A stretch of DNA of 60,879 nt from Halomonadaceae bacterium T82-2 (GTDB lineage: Bacteria > Pseudomonadota > Gammaproteobacteria > Pseudomonadales > Halomonadaceae). The notes below the pieces were generated by a model. That model had not been told where the DNA came from. It did no database searches and was given only the letters and a program-made list of their open reading frames with translations. A program made the translations under genes and the position numbers. Each line of letters starts with the position of its first letter. The stretch's first letter is position 1. This document shows positions 1 through 7,481 of this stretch, in pieces. The stretch covers positions 1 through 60,879 of the forward strand of contig LSBP01000018.1 of NCBI GenBank assembly GCA_001577635.1, written 5' to 3'.

Positions 1-1
1 G

Positions 2-265
2 CGGGCCCACGAGGTCTTCGGCGTCGACCGGGCGTTGCTGATCACTCAGGACTGGCATCTGCCGCGGGCGCTGTATCTGGCGCTGGCGGCGGGCATCGAG
101 GCTCAAGGGTGCGTGGCGCCCTCGTCCCCGGTGGCGGGAGAGTGGCGGCTGCGAATACGGGAGTGGCTGGCGCGGGTGGCGATGCTGGGCGATCTCTACC
201 TCTGGCACCGCAAGCCGCACTTTCTCGGCCCACGCGAGCCGATTCGCCTCGTCGGCGGCGGCTGA
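2..265 (+). CDS. sanA: SanA/YdcF-like DUF218 protein, C-terminal part
   Basis: The window starts inside this gene; 87 codons are readable before a TGA. The visible part has the family signature TQDWHLPRALYLA (a Q-x-x-H-x-x-R-A pattern), and ends with a helix rich in aromatic residues and the KPHFLGP element typical of SanA C-termini. SanA-type proteins are inner-membrane-anchored DUF218 proteins linked in E. coli to envelope barrier function and vancomycin resistance at high temperature. The N-terminal membrane anchor would lie outside the window, so length and start cannot be judged. The next gene is convergent and begins its stop codon only 3 bases downstream. A general YdcF-family member is the main alternative. 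Confidence 0.7.
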   Translation, partial: RAHEVFGVDRALLITQDWHLPRALYLALAAGIEAQGCVAPSSPVAGEWRLRIREWLARVAMLGDLYLWHRKPHFLGPREPIRLVGGG

Positions 266-268
266 GGC

Positions 269-715
269 TCAGCGCCGCGAGCGGGGCTTCTGCAGCTTGT
301 AGAGCTCGCGGATCAGCGCCCGGCAACCCTTCCAGCAGCGCTCGATGACCGGCTCCATCTCGTCGGGCAGTGGGTGGGTGTAGAGCGTCGACAGCGACTG
401 CATGACCACGCGCTCCTGCTCGAGCAGCTCGCCGACCAGCACCTGGCTGTCGTCTCCGACGAAACTCTTCAGGCGGCTCCATAGCCAGAGATAGTCATCG
501 CGCTCGACATCGGCGTCGCGCGGCAGGAGGTTGAGGTGCTGCTTGGCGAGCTTCTGCAGCTCACGCATCGCCTCGCCCCGCTCCTCGTAATGAGGCTTCA
601 GAGCATCGCGCAGCGTGGGGCGCAGGCGCTCGAGGTTGTCCTGGAAGTAATCCAGGCTGTCGGCCAGCGCTTCCAGTACGTTGTCCATCGCCACCTGGCG
701 ATTATCGAGAAACAT
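269..715 (-). CDS. DUF2383/PA2169-like four-helix protein
   Basis: This encodes 148 residues, almost entirely helical and without signal peptide or membrane segment. The middle and C-terminal parts (WSRLKSFVGDDSQVLVGELL, then a conserved EQE and an LP turn) resemble the PA2169/DUF2383 ferritin-like family, whose members are stress-associated proteins of unknown activity. I do not see a clean di-metal E-x-x-H pair, so metal binding is not claimed. The start is supported by a strong AGGAGGTGACC ribosome site just upstream. It lies downstream of rimK but a long hairpin (772-810) separates the two, so it probably has its own promoter; an AAAC-N3-GTTT near-palindrome sits at 756-766, about 40 bases before the start codon. 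Confidence 0.55.
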   Translation of the reverse strand: MFLDNRQVAMDNVLEALADSLDYFQDNLERLRPTLRDALKPHYEERGEAMRELQKLAKQHLNLLPRDADVERDDYLWLWSRLKSFVGDDSQVLVGELLEQERVVMQSLSTLYTHPLPDEMEPVIERCWKGCRALIRELYKLQKPRSRR

Positions 716-755
716 GGGCGGTCACCTCCTCCGGTGACGCAGATTGTGCGGCTCG

Positions 756-766
756 AAACAGTGTTT
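756..766. promoter_or_regulatory. AAAC-AGT-GTTT near-palindrome upstream of the four-helix protein gene
   Basis: The sequence reads GAAACAGTGTTTT on the plus strand and AAACACTGTTT on the strand of the downstream gene. The same half-sites with three central bases occur upstream of the OmpW-like gene and of the glycine-zipper lipoprotein gene. It is a candidate operator; the binding protein is unknown. Confidence 0.4.
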
Positions 767-771
767 TGCTA

Positions 772-810
772 CCCCCGGAACGAAGAAATTGTGTGTTTCC
801 ATTCCGGGGG
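772..810 (-). terminator. long-loop hairpin after rimK, possible terminator
   Basis: CCCCCGGAA at 772-780 pairs perfectly with TTCCGGGGG at 802-810 across a 21-base loop. It lies 45 bases past the rimK stop. There is no T-run on the minus strand, so termination is only one reading; a processing or regulatory hairpin is another. Confidence 0.4.
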
Positions 811-855
811 CGTGACAGGGGTATCGGCCGACTGCGGCGCGGCTTTAATTCCGTG

Positions 856-1764
856 TCAGCCCTTGGGCTTGGGCGGTGCCTTGCGCGGCGTGGCGGCGTG
901 CTTCTCGAGGTGCTCGATGATCAGGCCGGCGATGTCGCGCCCGGTGGCCGTCTCGATCCCCTGCAGCCCCGGCGACGAGTTGACTTCCATGATCACCGGC
1001 CCGTGGTTGGAGCGCAGCAGGTCGACGCCGGCCACCCGCAGGCCCATCGCCTTGGCGGCGCGGATCGCCGTGGAGCGTTCCTCCGGGGTGATGCGGATCA
1101 CGCTGGCGCTGCCGCCGCGATGCAGGTTGGAGCGGAACTCGCCGTCGGCGGCCTGGCGCTTCATGGACGCCACGACCTTGTCGCCGATCACCAGACAGCG
1201 AATGTCGGCGCCGTTGGCTTCCTTGATGTATTCCTGAACCATGATGTTGGCCTTCATGCCCATGAAGGCCTGGATCACGCTTTCCGCCGCCTGGTTGGTT
1301 TCGGCCAGCACCACGCCGATGCCCTGGGTGCCTTCCAGTAGCTTGATGACCAGCGGGGCGCCCTTGACCATGGTGATCAGGTCGGGGATGTCGTCGGGAG
1401 AGTGGGCGAAGCCGGTCACCGGCAGGCCGATGCCCTTGCGTGACAGCAGCTGCAGCGAACGCAGCTTGTCGCGGGAGCGGGTGATGGCCACGGAGTCGTT
1501 GAGCACGTAGGTGCTCATCATCTCGAACTGGCGCAGTACCGCGCAGCCGTAGAAGGTGACCGACGCGCCGATGCGCGGGATCACGGCGTCGAAGCGTTCC
1601 AGCTCACCGCCCTTGTAGTGGATCGAGGGCCGATGCGAGGCGATGTTCATGTAGCAGCGCAGGGTGTCGATCACCCGCACCGAATGCCCCCGTGCCTGCG
1701 CCGCCTCGATCAGTCGGCGCGAGGAGTACAAGTTGCGATTGCGAGAAAGCAGGGCGATATGCAT
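856..1764 (-). CDS. rimK: RimK, ribosomal protein S6 glutamate ligase
   Basis: The product is 302 residues, the usual RimK size (E. coli 300), and begins [18 protein letters not shown], a typical RimK N-terminus. It has an ATP-grasp fold: the Mg/ATP-binding segment near the C-terminus contains the expected [14 protein letters not shown], and the nucleotide lid region shows [12 protein letters not shown]. RimK adds glutamates to the C-terminus of ribosomal protein S6 in the cytoplasm. The reading frame extends 70 codons further upstream, but the ATG at 1764 has a GGAG site before it and matches the family start. It follows the RimB-like protease gene by 41 bases, fitting a rim operon in which one enzyme adds and the other removes glutamates. 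Confidence 0.93.
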   Translation of the reverse strand: MHIALLSRNRNLYSSRRLIEAAQARGHSVRVIDTLRCYMNIASHRPSIHYKGGELERFDAVIPRIGASVTFYGCAVLRQFEMMSTYVLNDSVAITRSRDKLRSLQLLSRKGIGLPVTGFAHSPDDIPDLITMVKGAPLVIKLLEGTQGIGVVLAETNQAAESVIQAFMGMKANIMVQEYIKEANGADIRCLVIGDKVVASMKRQAADGEFRSNLHRGGSASVIRITPEERSTAIRAAKAMGLRVAGVDLLRSNHGPVIMEVNSSPGLQGIETATGRDIAGLIIEHLEKHAATPRKAPPKPKG

Positions 1765-1805
1765 GTTGTGACTCCGGAGCGGACGAAAGGGCAGGCGTGA
1801 CGAGT

Positions 1806-2243
1806 TCAGGGCTCGCCGTGGAGAAAGGCGGCACCGGGCGCGACGAGCAGGCGTCGCATGGCGCGCCGACCCAGCAGCATGGGGTGGCGCATGTCGCTGC
1901 GGTCGGTCAGGCTCAGTTCGACCGGGTATTCGAGGTCGCCGAGCCGCATGAGCGTGCGAATCACATAGCGCCATTCGGCCTGGCCGTTGGAGCTGGTCAC
2001 GCGACGGCGATCATGCAGGTGCAGGCGTACCGCGTGCGGCGGGCTGTCGGGGCCGCTGCCACGGGTCAGAAAGCTGATCCAGACATGGCCGTGTTCCTCG
2101 AAGGTCTCGATCTCCTCGGCATGCAGGGCGGAGGTACGCGCTCCCGTATCGGCCTTGCAGCACAGCGTCAGGCCAATCTCCGGCAGGGTGACCATCTCGC
2201 GGCGGCCGATCACGGCCTTGGCATGATAGGGCAACGCTTTCAT
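1806..2243 (-). CDS. rimB: RimB-like retropepsin-type protease (Zn_protease/PF05618 family)
   Basis: The protein is 145 residues from the chosen ATG. It carries the aspartic-protease-like motif [13 protein letters not shown] (Asp32) and ends with the family pattern [14 protein letters not shown]. Members of this 'ATP-dependent zinc protease' family are now understood as retropepsin-like. In Pseudomonas the neighbour of rimK, RimB, acts on glutamylated S6, and the adjacency here supports the same role. An alternative start at 2276 would add 11 residues and overlap the upstream DUF3549 gene; neither start has a strong ribosome site. Assignment to the family is firm, the S6-specific role is inferred from context. 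Confidence 0.8.
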   Translation of the reverse strand: MKALPYHAKAVIGRREMVTLPEIGLTLCCKADTGARTSALHAEEIETFEEHGHVWISFLTRGSGPDSPPHAVRLHLHDRRRVTSSNGQAEWRYVIRTLMRLGDLEYPVELSLTDRSDMRHPMLLGRRAMRRLLVAPGAAFLHGEP

Positions 2244-2259
2244 GGGCGAACACCGGGTT

Positions 2260-3300
2260 TCAGCGATTGAGGGCATGCAGACGGCGCCCGACCGGCGACT
2301 CGGGGTCGACCTGGCGCAGCGTCATCAGCAACGGTAACCGCAGTCGCGGGATCAGGGCCAGATCGCGGACCACCTTCATGAAAGGGCCCTCGCCCTGGCC
2401 GGCGAGCACGTCGAGAAAGCGTGGCAGACGCTGGGCGTCTTCCAGATGCGCCCAGCCGCGCGCAGCGATCGCGGCGAGCAGGTCCGGCCCGGCGGCAGCC
2501 GCATCGCCCAGCAGGCCATCGTACCAGCGGCCGACCCGTTGCGTCTCGCCCTGACCCACGGCGCGCACGCAGGCGCAGAAGGTTTCCAGGTCGCCCTGCG
2601 CGGCGGCGGTCTCGCCCCGGGCGATCAGGGCGTCGGTCAGCGCGGGGGCGGGCACGACATGCTCCAGAGCGTGGCACAGCGGGCGCAGTGCCGCCACCGG
2701 CAGAGCGGGCAGCTGCCGGGCGAGCTGGGCCGCCTGCTCGGCATCGTGGCGCACGCAGAAGTCGGCGATGCCCTGGAGGCCCAGCGCCTGCCAGCCGTCG
2801 GCCGGCAACTGGCCGGTCAGATAGGCTTCAGCCAATTCAAGATGCTCGCTGGCGCTCCGGTCGAGATCGGCACTGGCACGGGCGTGCAGCACGGCGCGCT
2901 GGGTGATCTCCGGCGTGAAGGCCAGCGGGTTGTCCTGCATCAGGTTGTCGATGCGCTCGCCATCCCCCGTCTCGATCCCTCCGGCGAGCCGCTCGGCGGT
3001 ACGCCCCAGGGTCTCGAGGAGACGTTGCAGGAAGGCGTCTCTCGGCACCGGGTCGATATGTCCCTGCTCGTCGAGCGGGAGCGCCAGGAACCATACCAGG
3101 GGGTCGCTTTCCGGACTCAGCTGAAACACGCAGGCCAGCTGCGCCTGGCCGAGCCAGGGCTGCGGCCAGCCCTGTTCGCCGCTCTCGAAGGCAACGAGGG
3201 TTTCGGCCGGGCAGGGGGCGACACGGCGTCCCATCGTATAGAAATGCGTACGCGCGCCGGTGCGGGTGAAGAAGTCGCTAAGCGTATGTATCGGCTGCAT
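2260..3300 (-). CDS. DUF3549 family protein
   Basis: The 346-residue product starts MQPIHTLSDFFTRTGA, followed by an FYTMGRRV segment, both characteristic of the DUF3549 family found in gammaproteobacteria. There is no signal peptide or membrane segment. The second half is an alpha-helical, alanine- and leucine-rich array. Function is unknown. The stop codon is 17 bases before the chosen rimB-like start (and overlaps the longer one), so it is likely the first gene of a DUF3549-rimB-rimK transcript. Confidence 0.8.
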   Translation of the reverse strand: MQPIHTLSDFFTRTGARTHFYTMGRRVAPCPAETLVAFESGEQGWPQPWLGQAQLACVFQLSPESDPLVWFLALPLDEQGHIDPVPRDAFLQRLLETLGRTAERLAGGIETGDGERIDNLMQDNPLAFTPEITQRAVLHARASADLDRSASEHLELAEAYLTGQLPADGWQALGLQGIADFCVRHDAEQAAQLARQLPALPVAALRPLCHALEHVVPAPALTDALIARGETAAAQGDLETFCACVRAVGQGETQRVGRWYDGLLGDAAAAGPDLLAAIAARGWAHLEDAQRLPRFLDVLAGQGEGPFMKVVRDLALIPRLRLPLLMTLRQVDPESPVGRRLHALNR

Positions 3301-3545
3301 GGCGTCCTCATGGTTGGCGGCGCACTGTAGCGCGTCGCGGCCTGGCTTTCCAGCCTTGCGCAGCGCGGTTGATCATTCTTTGAACGATGCGCCGGAAACA
3401 GCATGAATCGGGCATCGGCGCGACTTTTCCCGCGGTTGTCCACAGGGTCTTTCAGGGCTTCTGTGCATTATCGCGATGGCGGGGTTCGGTTGGCCCCTCG
3501 GGGGTACGCGGGCGATAATGAGGTAGGTTTCACCACGGAGTTGTC

Positions 3546-3872
3546 ATGACCACTCATCAGGAACTCGAGCAGGCGCTCGAGAATCTCGAATCGACGCTGC
3601 GCAGCGTCGACCTCTGGAACACCGCCCGGCCCGAGCCCGAGGCCTTCGACAGCCGCGAGCCGTTCTGCGTGGATACCATGGCGCTGCCCCAGTGGCTGCG
3701 CTACGTCTTCATTCCGCGCCTGCAGGCGCTGGTCGATGCGCGGGCCGCCATGCCGGCGACCTGTCAGGTGGCGCCGGCCGCCGAGGCCTACCTGAAGGAC
3801 TCGCGGACCAGTACCCGCGTGCTGGTCGTGTCGGCGATCGCCGAGGTGGATCGCGTCGTCACGGAGGGCTGA
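3546..3872 (+). CDS. yqcC: YqcC family protein (DUF446)
   Basis: This 108-residue protein has the family landmarks of YqcC: an N-terminal helix, then W-N-T-A with PFCVDTMALPQWLRYVFIPR in the middle and a short leucine-rich C-terminal helix. In E. coli yqcC lies beside the pseudouridine synthase truC, but its own role is not established. The next gene starts one base after its stop, so the two are almost certainly cotranscribed. The start is preceded by ACGGAGTTGTC, an acceptable ribosome site. Confidence 0.88.
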   Translation: MTTHQELEQALENLESTLRSVDLWNTARPEPEAFDSREPFCVDTMALPQWLRYVFIPRLQALVDARAAMPATCQVAPAAEAYLKDSRTSTRVLVVSAIAEVDRVVTEG

Positions 3873-3873
3873 C

Positions 3874-4374
3874 ATGGCCTACTACTTTGCCTACGGCAGC
3901 AACATGAACGTGGCGCGGGTGGCCGCCCGGATCGGCGAGACGCGCCGGGCACTGCCCGCCGTGCTCGAGGCACATGGCCTGCGCTTCGACAAGGCGTCGC
4001 GTATCCCGGGTATCGCTCATGCCAACGTGGCGCCGGCGTCGGGAGAGCGGGTCGAGGGGGCGCTGTTCGAGCTGTGCGAGCCCGCGCAGATCGAGCGCAT
4101 GGATCCTTTCGAAGGGGTGCCGCACGATTATCGGCGCGAGCGCTGTACCGTGCAGACCACCGAAGGGCCGATCGAGGCGTGGATCTATATCGCCCGGCCG
4201 GAGCGCACGAAGCCGGCATTGAAGCCGGCCCGCGAATACCTCGAGCATCTGCTGGCCGGCAGGCCGTTCTTGTCCCGTGACTATCACGACCGGCTGGCCG
4301 CGGTGGACGCCGTGGATGGGCTGTGCGAGGCGACGCTGGCAGTGCTTGGGCTGTCCCGGCGCTCGCCGCGCTGA
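3874..4374 (+). CDS. gamma-glutamylcyclotransferase-fold protein
   Basis: The 166-residue protein begins MAYYFAYGSNMN, the YGSN nucleotide/substrate loop that defines the gamma-glutamylcyclotransferase (GGCT/AIG2) fold. A downstream Glu in the MDPFEGVP segment is placed like the general acid/base of the family. These enzymes cyclise gamma-glutamyl groups, releasing 5-oxoproline, though bacterial paralogues differ in substrate. It has no signal peptide. It follows yqcC by one base and ends just before a strong hairpin terminator. Confidence 0.82.
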   Translation: MAYYFAYGSNMNVARVAARIGETRRALPAVLEAHGLRFDKASRIPGIAHANVAPASGERVEGALFELCEPAQIERMDPFEGVPHDYRRERCTVQTTEGPIEAWIYIARPERTKPALKPAREYLEHLLAGRPFLSRDYHDRLAAVDAVDGLCEATLAVLGLSRRSPR

Positions 4375-4393
4375 GCCGACCCCGTCAACGCAG

Positions 4394-4421
4394 AACGCCG
4401 GCCCTCGTGAGGGCCGGCGTT
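4394..4421. terminator. hairpin terminator between convergent genes
   Basis: A 13-bp perfect inverted repeat (AACGCCGGCCCTC with its complement, two bases between) sits between the cyclotransferase gene and the OmpW-like gene, which converge on it. The tail is only weakly T-rich (TTGTCGTTG). It probably serves both directions. Confidence 0.75.
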
Positions 4422-4451
4422 GTCGTTGCTGCGTGTTGTTGCCACGGCGGG

Positions 4452-5036
4452 TCAGAAGTTGAGCGTCACGCCACCGCCCACGATGACCGGGTCGGTATCG
4501 AGCTCGCCGCTGTTGCCGGCGTAGCTGTAGTCTGCGTCGACATCGGCGTAGGACGCGAAGCCGTTGAACGACAGGTTCTTGGTGACCACCAGGTCGACGC
4601 CCACTTCGCCCTTCGGCGCCCAGGTGTTGTCGACGTTGAGGCCGCTGCTTTCCCCGGAGAAGCGCGTGTAGTTGGCGCCCACCCCGGCATAGGGCTGGAT
4701 GCGGGAATCCAGACCGCCCAGCGGGTAGTACTCGACCATCAGGTCGATCGGCTGGCTGTCGACATTGGCATCGACCCCCGGGCCGCTCAGCGAGTGTTCG
4801 AACTTGTCGCTGCCACCCAGGGTGACACCCACCTTGTCGTGCAGCATGTAGCCGACGCTGCCCACGAAAGCGCTGTCGTCGCCGATCTCGACGCCGGCAT
4901 TGTCGCCGTCGGAGTGGTTTTCGGCGTAGCCGCCGCGGATCAGCACGTCGCCGGCCTCATAGGCCAGGGCGGCCTGGGATGCAGCAATGAGACCACCGGC
5001 GAGCAGAGTTGCGGAAAGCCGTTTCAGCTGGGTCAT
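4452..5036 (-). CDS. OmpW-like outer-membrane beta-barrel protein
   Basis: From the ATG at 5036 the product is 194 residues. It has a classic Sec signal (positive MTQLKR, then a hydrophobic run ending in ASQAALA), and the mature part shows alternating hydrophobic/polar strands ending in GGGVTLNF, with a C-terminal Phe typical of barrel proteins recognised by BAM. Length and the segment PLGGLDSRIQPYAGVGANYT match the OmpW/YiaT-type porins. The ORF extends 7 codons upstream, but AAGGAGGTTCCC directly before 5036 decides the start. Two operator-like repeats lie 61-110 bases upstream. OmpW proteins form narrow hydrophobic channels and are often stress regulated; the substrate here is unknown. Confidence 0.8.
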   Translation of the reverse strand: MTQLKRLSATLLAGGLIAASQAALAYEAGDVLIRGGYAENHSDGDNAGVEIGDDSAFVGSVGYMLHDKVGVTLGGSDKFEHSLSGPGVDANVDSQPIDLMVEYYPLGGLDSRIQPYAGVGANYTRFSGESSGLNVDNTWAPKGEVGVDLVVTKNLSFNGFASYADVDADYSYAGNSGELDTDPVIVGGGVTLNF

Positions 5037-5094
5037 GGGAACCTCCTTCTTTGCCATGTAGGCGACATCCGTTGTCCGAGTCGCTTTCTACTCG

Positions 5095-5145
5095 TAAGGA
5101 AACGCTGTTTCCTAACTGTGGCTGCAGTATAGGAAACGCTGTTCG
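5095..5145 (-). promoter_or_regulatory. double operator-like repeat upstream of the OmpW-like gene
   Basis: AGGAAAC-GCT-GTTTCCT at 5097-5113 is a 7-bp inverted repeat around three bases. The left half and centre recur as AGGAAACGCTGTT at 5131-5143, exactly 34 bp (about three helix turns) further upstream. The arrangement suggests cooperative binding of a dimeric regulator. The half-sites resemble those of TetR-type PsrA regulators (AAAC-N2 to 4-GTTT), but the regulator is not identified. Confidence 0.5.
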
Positions 5146-5283
5146 AAATTGTCATGTAAAAAAATGTATCTTTTTGGAGAGATTGATTTAAGAGGATCGC
5201 GAGCCACGGTCTTGCCGTGGGCCGCTTGGCGAAAATCGCCCTGGAAAGCTTAACTGGAGGGGAAGGACAGGGGGGAGAACCGC

Positions 5284-5562
5284 ATGGACAGGGCGATGTA
5301 TCGTCAGCTGCCGCGACTGCTGGCGCTGGGCTGGGCCACGCTGATGGCGCTGGTGCTGTTGTGGCATCCGGAGGTCATCCGGGGCATCGCGATGCCGTGG
5401 CGGCTGCCGCTGTGGCTGCTGGGCGTGGCGGCGCTGGGCATCGGCTTCGCCCATGGGGCCGGGCTCACGGCCGGGCGCGCACGCGGGCCACGGTACCTGG
5501 CAAGTCGCGGCTGCTGGGTACTGCTCGCCGTGTTCTCGCTGCTGGTGCTGTGGCGGCTCTAG
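5284..5562 (+). CDS. small three-helix membrane protein, possibly YbgE-type
   Basis: This 92-residue protein has three hydrophobic segments (about residues 12-28, 43-60 and 74-91) and almost nothing else. The segment IGFAHGAGL in the second loop resembles the G-x-x-HG-x-G motif of YbgE proteins of cyd oxidase operons, but no cydAB genes are nearby, so that link is tentative. A purine-rich GGGGGGAG site precedes the start. It is flanked by the divergent OmpW-like gene and the convergent putP, so it is probably a single-gene transcript ending at the hairpin at 5609. Confidence 0.5.
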   Translation: MDRAMYRQLPRLLALGWATLMALVLLWHPEVIRGIAMPWRLPLWLLGVAALGIGFAHGAGLTAGRARGPRYLASRGCWVLLAVFSLLVLWRL

Positions 5563-5608
5563 GGCGGCCTGCAAGCGGTTTTCGTGTCGTCAGGCGTATC
5601 ACAACGGA

Positions 5609-5632
5609 AAAGGGCTCCCGGAGGAGCCCTTT
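5609..5632. terminator. bidirectional terminator between small membrane protein and putP
   Basis: AAAGGGCTCC pairs perfectly with GGAGCCCTTT around a CGGA loop. A- and T-rich flanks on both sides make it usable from either convergent gene. Confidence 0.8.
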
Positions 5633-5662
5633 CAGACCGCGTGGCGTCGTCAGACGCTGCCT

Positions 5663-7153
5663 TCAGCGAGGAATCTGCTGATATTCTCCCGCGTCGGCCG
5701 TCACGCTGCTCACCACCAGAATGGCGAGGAAGGAAGCGATGAAGCCGGGGATGATCTCGTAGATGCCGGGGCCGCTCAGGAAGGAAGCGTCCCAGCCCAG
5801 GGAAATCCAGATCATGACGGTGACGGCGCCCACGATCATGCCGGCGATGGCGCCCGTGCCGTTGGTGCGTGACCACATCAGCGACAGGATGATCAGCGGG
5901 CCGAAGGCGGCGCCGAAGCCGGCCCAGGCGTGACTGACCAGCCCCAGGACCTGAGAGTTCGGGTCGGAGGCGATGATGACGGCGACCACGCCTACCAGCA
6001 CGACGCTGATCCGGCCCACGGTGACGGTTTCCTTGTCCGTGGCGTCCTTGCGCAGGAACAGCCGGTAGAAATCCTCGGTCAGCGAGGAGGAGGAGACCAG
6101 CAGCTGGCTGGAGATGGTGCTCATGATGGCCGCCAGCAGGGCGGCATAGAGGAAGCCGGTGATCAGCGGGTTGAACAGCAGGTCCGCGAGGATGATGAAG
6201 ATCGTCTCGGGGTCTTCGACATTCATGCCGTTGCGGACCGCATAGGCCCGGCCGAAGATGCCCAGGGAGATTGCGCCGATCAGCGAAATGAGCATCCAGC
6301 TCATGCCGATGTTACGGGCTACCGGCACCTCCTTCAGGGTGCGGATGGCCATGAAGCGCACGATGATGTGCGGTTGCCCGAAATAGCCCAGCCCCCAGGT
6401 GACCGCCGAGAGCCAGCCGATAAAGGTCAGTCCCGAGGTCCACGAGAGCAGGTTGGGATCGACCTCGTTCAGGGTCTGCGAGGCCTGGGAGAACCCGCCG
6501 CCGCCTTCGCCGAAGAGGACGACCAGCGGCATGATCACCAGGGCCAGCATCATGATGCAGCCCTGCACGAAGTCCGTCATGCTCACGGCCAGGAAGCCGC
6601 CGACCACGGTATAGGCCAGCACCACGCCGAGGGTGAGGATGACGCCCGTCGCATAGTCGCTCAGGCCGCCGATGTTGATGACCCCCGCGAACGCACTTTC
6701 GAACAGCTTGCCGCCCGCGACCAGGCCCGATGCCGTGTACACCGCGAAGAACACGACGATGACGATGGCGGATACCGTGCGCAGCGACAGCGCCCGGGTC
6801 GGGAACCGGTTGGCGAGGAATTCCGGAATGGTAATGGCATTACCGTAGTGAACCGTCTGTTCGCGAAGACGGGGCGCCACCAGGGTCCAGTTGAAGAAGG
6901 CCCCCACCAGCAGGCCGATACCGATCCAGGCCGAGCCCAGGCCGGACACGAACAGCGCCCCGGGCAGGCCCAGCAGCAGCCAGCCGCTCATGTCCGAGGC
7001 GCCGGCCGACAGGGCGGCCACCTTGGGACTCAGGCCTCGGCCCCCGAGCATGTAATCTTCCGATGAAGAGGTCGCCTTGCGCATTGCATAGATGCCGATG
7101 GCAATCATGAGCACAAAGTAAGCAATTAGACTGATCCAAACACCGATAGCCAT
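5663..7153 (-). CDS. putP: PutP, sodium/proline symporter
   Basis: The 496-residue product is the normal PutP length and is a solute:sodium symporter (SSS family) with about 13 membrane segments starting at WISLIAYFVLMIAIG. Family landmarks include SASDMSGWLLLGLPGA near residue 55 and GYFGQPHI near 260, the region tied to Na+ and proline binding. It imports proline with Na+ as osmolyte or for catabolism by PutA. A good CTGGAGAC ribosome site precedes the ATG. It lies downstream of putA on the same strand, but a hairpin and 328 bases separate them, so independent transcription is likely. Confidence 0.96.
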   Translation of the reverse strand: MAIGVWISLIAYFVLMIAIGIYAMRKATSSSEDYMLGGRGLSPKVAALSAGASDMSGWLLLGLPGALFVSGLGSAWIGIGLLVGAFFNWTLVAPRLREQTVHYGNAITIPEFLANRFPTRALSLRTVSAIVIVVFFAVYTASGLVAGGKLFESAFAGVINIGGLSDYATGVILTLGVVLAYTVVGGFLAVSMTDFVQGCIMMLALVIMPLVVLFGEGGGGFSQASQTLNEVDPNLLSWTSGLTFIGWLSAVTWGLGYFGQPHIIVRFMAIRTLKEVPVARNIGMSWMLISLIGAISLGIFGRAYAVRNGMNVEDPETIFIILADLLFNPLITGFLYAALLAAIMSTISSQLLVSSSSLTEDFYRLFLRKDATDKETVTVGRISVVLVGVVAVIIASDPNSQVLGLVSHAWAGFGAAFGPLIILSLMWSRTNGTGAIAGMIVGAVTVMIWISLGWDASFLSGPGIYEIIPGFIASFLAILVVSSVTADAGEYQQIPR

Positions 7154-7481
7154 GGAGCGTCTCCAGTTAATCAGGACGGACTAGCGTCGACCGGTCAGCG
7201 GGTCTTGCGTGCGGAATCCGGCCGTGGCAAGCATTGTTTATGTAAGCCTTTAGCGATTCAAGACAGGCGATGACGCCGGTCCGGTTTCACCGCCGGGAGG
7301 CGCATGGAGGTAGTGTCGGTAGTCAGCTTTTTTTTAACCATGGTGGGTCGTCCTTCTTCAGTTATTGTTGTCAAGCGCCGAAAGGATCCTGCGTTTCGGG
7401 AAGGCGATCGGCAAGACCTTTTCGCACGCCTCCGTCCAGCGGGCGGGGCTCGAGGCCCCGCCCGACGGCCTGTCGCTCGGG
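7154..7481. other. putA-putP intergenic region
   Basis: The 328 bases hold no credible gene. Next to putA is the hairpin at 7441-7463. Nearer putP, the minus strand has an AT-richer stretch around 7235-7265 with TTGAAT and AACAAT 17 bases apart, a plausible but unproven putP promoter. A run of eight to nine T residues lies at about 7329-7337 without a preceding stem. Confidence 0.5.
7441..7463 (-). terminator. putA terminator hairpin
   Basis: GGGCGGGGC pairs with GCCCCGCCC around a five-base loop, 19 bases past the putA stop codon. It lacks a clear T-run. Confidence 0.65.

Noticed and set aside
3436-3444. TTGTCCACA, one base from a DnaA box
   Set aside because: A single variant box without clustering, AT-rich unwinding region or dnaA/dnaN neighbours.
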